Source: Armillaria gallica (lineage: Eukaryota > Basidiomycota > Agaricomycetes > Agaricales > Physalacriaceae). From it: a DNA stretch of 64,000 nucleotides. Each line of letters starts with the position of its first letter. Position 1 is the first letter of the stretch. Under the pieces are notes generated by a model. That model saw only the letters and a list, made by a program, of their open reading frames with translations. It had not been told where the DNA came from and ran no database searches. The DNA lies in the NCBI GenBank assembly GCA_037576215.1, contig JBANDB010000017.1:682001-746000 (forward strand). The letters run 5' to 3'. Below are positions 55,621 to 64,000 of the stretch, in pieces. A program made the translations under genes and the position numbers.

Positions 55621-56534
55621 CTCCCGTTGCACCTCGATGTATCAGCACGGTGTTCACTGCCGACCCTATACCTCAACATTCCACGGTTACGTTATCACGG
55701 CTTAGATTCACTGTTCTATGGGGAAGGCACACTTGATTTGCGCCGCCTGAAGAGCATCTCCCTAGAACCAACTCTGGCACATTATCGACAGACCCTGACG
55801 AGCCCCTTATCGATCGATTTTCTCATGCTCCAAAACTGCACACTCTGTCTTTGGACTGTTTTTCCGATGTTGTACATTTCCGCTTGCCAGACGAACAGAT
55901 CACAACCATCCATTATTCCGATTATCGATCACGTGCTTCGCAGTGTAGAAGATTCCCCAACGCTACCGTTCATCGTTGCGATCTGGATTTATTCAACACA
56001 AGCGACCTTCCCTTCCGCAGGCTACTCCTCGGCGATGTCATTCTCCACGGCAATCCTATTTCACAAAAGACGATCCCGTACCTTACCTCTCTAGAGCTGG
56101 TCAGCACCGATCAAGAAGTGGACGGTACCACCTACCACGCAAGGTAATTCGTAGCCTCGTACAACACGTCTCCCGGTCTCCCGGATCTCACGCTCACTAC
56201 GGTTGATTTTACTTCCACTGATGCGCTCTCTATCCTTCGCATGACGCCAAACATCGTGAGGTTATCCATTGTGGAGCAAAACAAGGTTCAAAGAGATCTC
56301 ATCACCCCCGATTTTATTGAAGGACTTGATGACCGAAGGATGCTGCCGAAGTTGCAGCATTTGCAGCTTGTCTGGTCGGGCGACATGGATGAGGCCGTTG
56401 TCATGGATATGGTCGAGCATCGAGCGTTCACGTTTGTTGTGATAGGTGTTCGGATGGGGGGAGAGCTCAGACAGGATACCTTGACCCGAGTCGACGATCT
56501 TCGAAAACGCGGCACAACAATTACGCTGTGGTAG
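55621..56534 (+). pseudogene. F-box/LRR-type protein, C-terminal part
   Basis: Leucine-spaced sequence of the agaricomycete F-box/LRR kind: LPTLYLNIPRLRYHGLDSLF, LRRLKSISLEP, PKLHTLSLDCFSDVVHFRLP, ISQKTIPYLTSLELVS, PDLTLTTVDFTSTDALSILR, LPKLQHLQLVWSGDMDEAVV and a C-terminus LRKRGTTITLW with TAG at 56,532. Breaks: a frameshift near 55,810 (from the 55,627 frame to the 55,851 frame) and an in-frame TAA at 56,145-56,147. The N-terminal F-box is replaced by R5. About 300 residues of the C-terminal part are left. Confidence -1.
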
Positions 56535-57264
56535 AGAAGAATTTCTGAATGTATGCATGGGCTAACGTGGGTACTATATCTTGTCATGATAATGGACATG
56601 AATTCGAGTATGCAGACTCGGCCGTCTCGTACAATGCTGTAAATAAGTAACGTGAGGTGGATGATAAAGCTGAAACTATGAGTTTCGTTAATCATGATGC
56701 AGCAACCAAGTAAGCTGACTGATGCGTACTTCTTGGGGAGAAGGAACTCTTTCTCATGGACGAGTAGCTCTAGAACCTGGGGTACTTATACGAAGGAAGC
56801 TGTCAATCCGACCTATATCCGACCAGTTAGTCAAGGTTAAGGCAAGTCTCCACCACTTTTCGCTCCGTGACTGTACGTCATTTGGCTTCGCTCAGGGCAA
56901 GCAGTACGGTCCATTGCGTGCCCAACATGGGGCTCAAGCTTGAGGTGCGAGAATAGGATAACAACGAGCAGCGCCTGGAGGAACAGCGAGTCGTTGTTCA
57001 GAGCTAGCCTGGGCTACAGTCAGCGGGAAACGAACAGAGGGAACGGCAGAGGCATACATAGATAGTCGTGCTGTATTGCGCTCTGCGATATCCTTATTTG
57101 TTTTGACGACGGACGCGCCGGGTCTGTTTTGAATAAATGTTCCAACCAAGGGCTAAATCAAATTTTTTGATGCACAAGAAAAATCTATCCACACGGTCTC
57201 GGAACACTCTACATGTATCCGTCAGGTTTCCGTGATCTTTCATTTAGGAACATGACCGCGACAG
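56535..57264. other. No supported gene
   Basis: Unique sequence between the F-box/LRR pseudogene and block D. A 71-codon minus-strand frame (56,934-57,149) has no coding support. Confidence -1.
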
Positions 57265-58600
57265 CGACATCGAAAGTGTCTGAGTTTGTTTTAACTGAGA
57301 ATGTACGTGGGATATGCTTCAGTCAGTAAGCAAGCGTCTGACACGAGGAATGAATCTAGCATTGATAACTCCGACTAAACGAGGAGAGATAAAAACATTG
57401 CGGGACAAGAATCGATGAGAAATCATCGAATTAAGGCAATATGAAACAAAGACTCACAATTTAACAAGTCGCTGCGACAGCAGCTACTCCTTTGCCGCAC
57501 TTTGAAACACCACACCTCAAGCTCGTCGGCCCTTCTCACCAGCCACTCGACCCCTTGAGCGCACCAGACTTCATTCTCCTCTTGAAAGGCTGTCTTTGCA
57601 GGTTCCATAGCCGTTGTCGTGGTCGTAGCAAAATCAGCACGCCATCAACGGATTCCTTCGCAGGAGGATATGGCCGTAAACTCCTGGTGCTTGTTGGCGT
57701 CGATGAAGTAGGTAGCATCCAGAGTAGCGTCGTTGTCCTGCTCCTGAGAAGATGTATGGTGAGCTTCCGTGGTACATGCATTCTGAGGGTAAAATAAATA
57801 CTGTGCCCAAAGGATTTCAGCTAGCGGTTCATCGCTTTCTCGAGCTTGACGTCCGCAGAAATACAGCTCCGGGTATTAAATGCAGAATATTCGCGCGACG
57901 CTAGGCCCCTTTGTGATATAGGACAGCGGACGGGGAGGTGCATGCTGAGAAAAAGCGAAAGGTCGCATTCAGGATGGTGGTTGCAATTGAGATCGGATTT
58001 GAAATGTCGGCAAGGCTAGATAGACGTGTCGGCCCGACCACCCGATTGTGGGCTCTTTTGCTTCCTACCACCATCGTGGACGCGACTACTCCATTTTTCT
58101 TCATCCGTTTACCCTTTTACTTTGATAACGAACCAATATCTCTGTATATGACCCACATCTATCGCCCATATTTGTACGCCCCAAGTAGTGAATGAAAGAG
58201 CACGAAAATTTAGGTTGGCTTTTCGGCATCAGGTGCGTTCTTTCGTAGAACAACATGTCAGGGAAGCTGACCATTTTCTTCTGCAGAGATCTCTTTAGTT
58301 TTTACTAGCAAGACGACTGTTATGTGCTCGACGCTGCCTACCACCATCTATGAGCTTCTCCTCGCTTAACTTGAGGACATCATGCTCGGGCAGCAATTTT
58401 GTGGGAGGGCCCAAGAAAGCGAAGGAAACCACGAGCGGACGACCGTCTTCTTCCCTGACGACGTGGCCTTCATCGGTGGTGGTCCATGCGCTGACCGTCT
58501 GCGGGAACGTTGAAATGGAGCGTCGCAGCCAATAATGGTGGTAGGAAATGAAAGGTGCTGGGGATACAAGGAGACAGGAGAACGAGTACCTCCCTTACGC
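57265..58600. repeat. Block shared by segments A and D, copy D
   Basis: Colinear with 6,140-7,480. The left edge of homology is at about 57,268 (CGAAAGTGTCTGAGTTTG). It keeps the minus-strand frame FQEENEVWCAQGVEWLV (57,423-57,608), which is extended by LVRRADELE compared with A. The plus frame at 58,350-58,535 (MSFSSLNLRTSCSG...) has a counterpart at 7,211. Not recognised. Confidence -1.
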
Positions 58601-58935
58601 TTAGCCTTAGACTACAAATCCCTTAATCTATGCTAGGCTTCCGAGACCATTTCGAGCGTTGAAAAAGTCCTCTTCCCTTGTGTTCTGCATCTCCAACTGG
58701 TGGCCTAAACCTAGCTTAGGCCAGCGAAGTGTAGCATAGCCTTAAAACCTACCGATGAACATTGTACTTCAGAGCGAGCGTTAACGTTAAGATCAAGCTT
58801 GAGACGAGATTCGCATAGCATAGCATAAATCCAGTCTAGCATAACACGAGACCTAGACTTTGTAGGACTAGCATAGCATAGAACTACTGTACCCATAGGA
58901 CAAGCTAATATTGGCGCAACACAGAAATATCCTAT
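58600..58935. repeat. TAGC/TAGCATAG-rich tract, copy D
   Basis: Counterpart of 7,480-7,800, with repeated GCATAGCATAG and TAGCTTAGG motifs at 58,715-58,740, 58,815-58,830 and 58,868-58,880. Point differences from copy A alter several motif units, so there is no strong constraint on exact sequence. Confidence -1.
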
Positions 58936-59001
58936 CTATCTGAAGTCATATCTGAAAAGCGAGTGAGACACAATCCTCAGATCCAGAGACTGAACACATA
59001 C

Positions 59002-59367
59002 CTTCCCGCGTTTGCTACGGCGAGGTCCTTCCGTCCTATCATTGATGCCATCACTGTCACCACTCTTGCTAGGCGATGCATTCGCAGCCATCGTGGCTTT
59101 CCGTGTTGCCGCTGCTTTCTGTGCATTAGACAATACCGGTGGCGCATATGCATCATCCTTGGATTCCACAGGCCGCAACTCCTCTTCAGGTTTCTCCTCA
59201 TCGGCAGACCCTCGCACCACCTTCCCCTCTGTGGCATTTGTAGCCTTCGCAGCTTCTCCAGCTTGGTTCACGGCGGCGACGGCATCTTCCTTCTCTTTCG
59301 CAGCCTTTGCAGCTTCTCCAGCTCGCTTCATGTGCTTAGCATTGCAAATGCGGTTCCCGTGTCGCAT
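59002..59367 (-). CDS. Ala/Lys/Glu-rich protein exon, copy D
   Basis: An open exon of 122 codons starts at ATG 59,367 (MRHGNRICNAKHMKRAGEAA), passes through EEELRPVESKDDAYAP and NAQKAAATRKATMAA, and ends RRSKRGK at a GTATGT donor (59,001). Unlike copy A it has no internal stop. A following exon was not found in the TAGC-rich tract, so the gene is incomplete or the 3' exon is short. It is charged and low in complexity; no domain was recognised. Confidence -1.
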
Positions 59368-59690
59368 CTATTGACTGAGGCTAGAGTGAAATGCATGCAC
59401 CGAACCAATTGTTGAGATGTGTGCGGAGAGCGAAGGATCTGCAGAAAGGTGGGCGTGCGAAGAGACGTCGACGGAGGCGAGCTTGCGGGGAGGAATGACA
59501 CGGAGGAAGATCTTGACTTTACGGATGGCGACATGGATGGCCTCGATTCATCAATCACTTGTTTGGTATGTCATAGCATAATGTCTATTGACTGAGGCTA
59601 ACAGTGATATGCAGGCAACGGACTGAGTGTTGAGACGACGCGTGCGGGGAGCAAAGGATCTACGGGAAGTGTGCACGCGAGCAGGGATGC
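59365..59690. repeat. Repeat R1, copy 4 (two monomers)
   Basis: Monomers begin near 59,369 and 59,582 (spacing about 213 bp). Colinear with 8,145-8,470. The minus-strand frame MIDESRPSMSPSVKSRSSS runs to CDTGTAFAMLST, overlapping the start of the Ala/Lys-rich exon in another frame. Confidence -1.
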
Positions 59691-59771
59691 TGACGGGCAT
59701 GAGCCATTATTAGCCTGGATGGTGCTTGGGGAGGAGTGACGCAGAGGGTCCTGTGACTGCAAGGGAGGCCA

Positions 59772-60728
59772 TGAAGACCTGGAAACGCAAACACTGGGTC
59801 GAGGCGAACGGGACCGTGGTGATAGGTGGTGATGAGAGACCAAATTCATGGTAAGCTACGTAGCAGCATGAAGCCCTTGAATGAGAATTCTTCAGAACGG
59901 TGGATCGGTAGGAGCGTATTCATGAGGCATGGCTATATCGAGCTTCGCAGATCCTAGTTGCGAGCGCAGCGAGTAGAGTTGGTGGTCATGGTGGAGTGGA
60001 GGAAGAAGACTGGTGGTGGTACCAGCGAAGGTCCCAATGGTGTCGTGGTGGGTGAATCCACCGGCTCTTCGGGGGCGTCCGCGGAAACTCAGAGAGGAAT
60101 TCACCGCCCGACTTTTTCAAATTCAGGTGCCCACCGAGGCTACTAGTTGTGCACTCCGCGATTTTAGCATGCAGATACACCACGACAAGAAGAACGATTC
60201 CAAGCTAATTAAGGAACAAAGTTTTCCGGTGAGCTCAAAAATTCTGCTTGCCAGCAATTAAGGTTGTCAGGCATCACTAGCCAGACAGGTAGATTGATGC
60301 CTGACCCACCTGGAAGGGTGATAGTATTATGTGGAGTGTCCAGATCAGTGCTCGCGTATTTTGCGGGCCATCCAACGATTTCGTCGACGGTACCCCGAAG
60401 TGAACTGGATGAAGACCTCGACGATTCCAATAAATGGTGCATCCGTCACTGTAATTGATTGAACTCATAGACGTTGTGACTAAGGAGCGTTGAGCAGGAA
60501 CAAAATAGTACTAAATCAGATAACACACCTGCAGATTTCTCAGCCAACGACAGGACCATTATGGTTTCCACTGGTATCTCCGAGTCGGCGTGTGATGTGT
60601 AACAGACATTGACGGTACATTTGCGCCCTGTGTTGGACTAATTACGTTTCTGCGGTGGGCCAATAGTTATGTGACAGCAGCTGATTCTGTGACTTGCATC
60701 ACATTCATTCTCTTGCATACAGCTCACG
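59772..60728. promoter_or_regulatory. DUF6535 upstream module, copy D (longer)
   Basis: The modules of A and B are extended here by about 300 bases (60,290-60,620) that match the orphan copy at 49,600-49,860. The CCAAT box (60,660-60,664) and the TTGCATACAGCTCACGATG start flank are as in A and B. Copy D therefore appears closer to the ancestral length. Confidence -1.
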
Positions 60729-63700
60729 ATGTCTGGTCCTCGGGAACCCAATGAAGCGTCATCCAGCGAGTCGGAAGAGGAGGCGGTCGATCCCTCCGAG
60801 CACTCGAATATTGGGGACGGTGGAGGAAACGTAGATCAAGCCGAGGACGAGGAAGATGCAGAGTCAATCAATGGGGAGAATGCAGTCAAGCCTGTGGATC
60901 CCGCAGCATCCTCGAGGGCGAAGAAGACTTTCGGGATGCACAGAGCGCGACCTTTAACGAGGAGAGGTATCTTAGCATCTTTACATTCACAGCTGAGATC
61001 TGATGGAATTTGTTAGGCAACGACCCATCCGACTATGAAGACAGATTCCCTGAAGATCCTATCTATGCAGAGACAGCGCCAAACGCCAGAGTTTGGAGGA
61101 CGCATCAGGCAGAAAGTGAAATTCACGATGCGAACATGGTTGAAGAAATCCGGGATAATGTCGACGTTCTTCTGGTTTTTGTGAGCGAAATACCTATCGT
61201 CTCTGCTGCTGCTAAATAGTATTGCCATAGGCCGGTCTTTTCTCCGCAGTTGTCACGACTTTTGTTGTCCAGACGTCCCAGAGCCTGCAAGCTGATTATG
61301 TTCAAATCTCGGCGTCTCTCCTTTTCGAATTGGTCCTCGTTCAACGTGCGATCGCCAATGGCTCTCCCGTCGAAACGATACCCGTCTCCTCACTCAACCC
61401 TCAGACCGCATTCGTACCCGCAGCTACAGATGTCTGGGTGAACGGATTGTGGTTCACCAGCCTGTTTCTCAGCCTGACAACAGCATTAGTAGCTGTTCTC
61501 GTGAAACAATGGCTGCATCACTACGTTGTCCTCCCCTCTGGAACTCCATGCGAGCGGTGCTTTATTCGACAGTACCGATTTTTGGGGTTCCAGAAGTGGC
61601 GGGTCGAGGTCATCGTTGGTGTGCTACCCGTTCTCATGCATCTGGCTTTAGCATTATTCTTCATTGGGTTATTGCTCTTCCTCCATCCCCTTCGAGCTGC
61701 CCTATCATGGGTTGTTTGGATGGGAACGGTACTGTTGATTGTGGCATATATGATCATGACCATCCTTCCTATGTGTTTCCCGCAATGTCCATACCACACC
61801 CCACTCTGTGATCTCGCATACCCTCCCTGCTTTTATGTCACATCCTCAGTTCAGAAGCACTACCATCAACTCCATCAGCTCTTGCAGCAATTCCCATACC
61901 GCACTCCACTCTACAATCTTGCATACCCTCCTTACACTTACATCACATCCTTATTCCAGAAGCCCTACCATTGACTCCTTCAGCTCCTGCAGTCAATAGC
62001 AAGCAGAGTCACTAGAACTGATGATTCTGGGAACGATTCTGAAAGTGATTCTGGATGCAATCACATCACAACTAAGCCAAACTCCTTGAAGCAGCTTGAG
62101 CTTGACGCAGTGGAGAAGGTGTCACTTCGATTATCAGTTGAATCGTTGCAGTGGCTGTTCTCTGCCTCATCAAACCCTGCAGTTCAGAGTATCATCATGG
62201 AATCCATAGGTGGGCTACCTATGGAAGTGTGGGTAGAAGCAGAAGATGTTTTTCGTGGCAGCTCATCCATTGTTGATGTTCAAGATAATCTATTGTCATC
62301 GCTGACTGAACAGCGTGCCGTTGACCAGATGGGTTTCCCTATACTGAGCCTAACATCGAGAATGGAGCGCAAGTTTGAACGTCTTCTTCGCTCTTGCATG
62401 TTCATTTCTGGGGTTACGGTGTGGGCTTCCATCAACGTTCCACATCAACTGGGCAGAAATGAGTTTGGTGCTACTCTCGTAACCCAGATTCCAAAGGTGT
62501 ATTTGTTTGGTACACTCTCGGACTTTTGCACATCTGGTGTGTTTCTCCACAATATTCTATCCACCAAGGTATCAGCAAGGTTTCCTCCCATCGTTTGGAA
62601 AAACCTCATCCAGTCAGCTACTGCCTTATGGAACCCCAACCTCTTTAACATTGATGACCAATTCCCAATGCTCCTTTGTTCAGCCATGGCTGAGAGTAGT
62701 ATTGTTCGCACAGATGTCCCAAAGCAGCAGCTATTTGCTTCACCACTTGTTGTAGACTTTCAACAAGCGGTTGAGTACTTTCCCGAGACGGTACTTGAGT
62801 ATATGGTGTGTTGGTTGCCACCACCCAGGTTCGATCTCCTTCCTGGGGAGTGTCTCAAGTGTCGGGTGTTGGCAGCTTCTATCCACCTCATGATCCATAG
62901 GCTTTCACGATCAGCTGCAGGCACAGACATTGCCCAAAGCTCTGAAATCTCTGTGCTGCATAAGCTGCTCAAAAATTTGTGGTTTTACACTCCGAAGAAT
63001 TTTGAGCCCGTTTGGACTTGGAAGATACTCGAATCAGTCATCATGAATACACCCATTCTCAGCCAGGATGCAGTCAATTCAAATTATCATGTGTCCTCCA
63101 GTTGTGTCCTGGACTACTGCAGAAGAATCATGCAGGACTCAAGGTATGACCTTGCTTCACATATACATGCTCCTTCACCTGCCCTTCAGTTGCTTGTCAC
63201 TTTCATGACCATGCAATGGTCCACACTCCCCACCTCTACCAGGACTAGAGATGTGTTGAGCTTCCTGACAATATGTCTACAAGAGCACTTTTGGCCTGCA
63301 TATGATGTGTTTCATCAACAATGGTGTCTGAATTTCCTTGCGGAGCAACCGGTCTCTTCACGGTCCGCATCGCTCATCGAGGCATCTGTCGTTGGCATCG
63401 CCGTTGCAATACACCCATCTCACGGTGATCCCGAGGAGAATCAGACGATCTCGCAAGTGATTGACTATCTTCATGAGCCTGAAAATCTCTTTTTTGTGTG
63501 TTCTACATTGGCAATGTACACTCAGAGACCAGTGCATGGAGTTGCAGGATACCCCAATATTATGACGGCTCTTGCTCAAATTTGTCCGCTTCATCCTGCT
63601 TGGAGTAATTGTCGTCAGAGACTTCGGGCCTTGGCTGAGGCTGAAAATTGTTTTGTTGGGTCAGAGGGAGAAGAATCGGAAAGTGAAGAAGAATCAGAAA

Positions 63701-64000
63701 GTGAAGAAGAATCAGAAAGTGAAGAAGAATCGGAAAGCGAAGATGAAACAGGAATCGAAGAAGAACCAGACAGAAAACAGAGGCGTAATATGCGTGAAGC
63801 CATCAAGACGCTGGACAAATTCTTCTCAGATATACCTCCTCAGGCCACAGCGAGTTTGGAATTGGTATAGTTGCTCCTACCTTACTTTCTCTCGATGTTG
63901 CTGAAGAGTCTTTAGCCAATTCCACCGCCGCAACCTCAGTCTCGGTTAGATCACGTAGTCCGCCTGCTACCTCAGTGGCGTCGACCGCGACAACAGGATG
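60729..64000 (+). pseudogene. DUF6535 domain membrane protein D (one nonsense codon; runs off window)
   Basis: Exons 60729-60966, 61017-61180, 61231-63864 and 63916 to beyond the window end. Everything stays in one frame except a TGA at 61,972-61,974 at the end of the second 35-residue repeat (KPYH then stop). Copies A and B have CAT followed by CGG or CGA (Arg) there, so a single C-to-T change at a CpG explains it. The frame upstream codes for all four membrane segments and could give a 442-residue protein; downstream the frame is open for 630 codons. One acidic N-terminal module is present. The C-terminal acidic insert is the longest (repeated SEEESE, 63,664-63,760). Variable patches differ from all other copies (VYLFGTLSDFCTSG; HKLLKNLWFYTPKNFEPVW). 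Confidence -1.
63664..63760 (+). repeat. 18-bp minisatellite coding for SEEESE in gene D
   Basis: About five units of GAATCAGAAAGTGAAGAA. Gene C has a shorter related tract (47,545-47,595), and A and B have only EETDIEE at the same place. Confidence -1.

Overview
The window looks like nuclear DNA of a mushroom-forming fungus (Agaricomycetes). Genes are interrupted by many very short GT-AG introns (about 45-60 nt, usually with a CTRAY-like branch site). The proteins recognised are of types that are expanded in, or restricted to, these fungi: DUF6535 membrane proteins, a DUF6534 remnant, F-box/leucine-rich-repeat remnants and a fungal kinase-like fragment. Conserved housekeeping-type genes (RVB2/reptin, DJ-1/PfpI, TatD) appear only as broken copies. 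I see no reverse transcriptase, integrase, transposase, rRNA, convincing tRNA or CRISPR array.

Layout. 0-1 kb: minus-strand RVB2 pseudogene fused to an interspersed coding repeat called R3 here. 1-6 kb: degraded repeats (R4, R1, R2). 6.1-12.6 kb: block A, ending in DUF6535 gene A. 12.6-19.4 kb: block shared only with 32.3-39.2 kb (two-exon gene, DJ-1 pseudogene, several unidentified ORFs, R3). 19.4-24.3 kb: single-copy stretch with an F-box/LRR remnant, a minus-strand hypothetical gene and a TatD pseudogene. 24.3-27.5 kb: second copy of the R1-R2-R4 stretch joined to part of the 15-16.5 kb block. 27.7-39.2 kb: block B with DUF6535 gene B and the copy of 12.6-19.4 kb. 39.4-42.1 kb: unidentified exon remnants and a DUF6534 remnant. 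42.3-48.7 kb: DUF6535 gene C, flanked on both sides by R3 in the same orientation. 49-50.1 kb: an orphan copy of the DUF6535 upstream region with no DUF6535 gene after it. 50.3-56.6 kb: unidentified genes, a kinase-like pseudogene whose two halves lie 2.4 kb apart with another gene between them, and an F-box/LRR pseudogene. 57.3-64.0 kb: block D, colinear with block A, ending in DUF6535 pseudogene D.

The centre of the window is a four-copy DUF6535 family. All copies share the intron positions, four transmembrane segments, a tandem 35-residue repeat and a long soluble C-terminal part. They differ in the number of acidic N-terminal modules, in patches of the C-terminal part, and in a C-terminal acidic minisatellite. 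Comparing the copies indicates a third, easily missed intron that replaces an apparent early stop by a Pro/Arg-rich tail. Genes A and B share a 453-bp tract without differences, while A carries a short D-like tract absent from B. This points to sequence exchange between copies. The function of DUF6535 is unknown; a role in diversity or self/non-self recognition is only a hypothesis. Flanking modules (upstream region, R3, R1/R2/R4) are shuffled among the copies, so the locus seems to have grown by repeated segmental duplication followed by decay.
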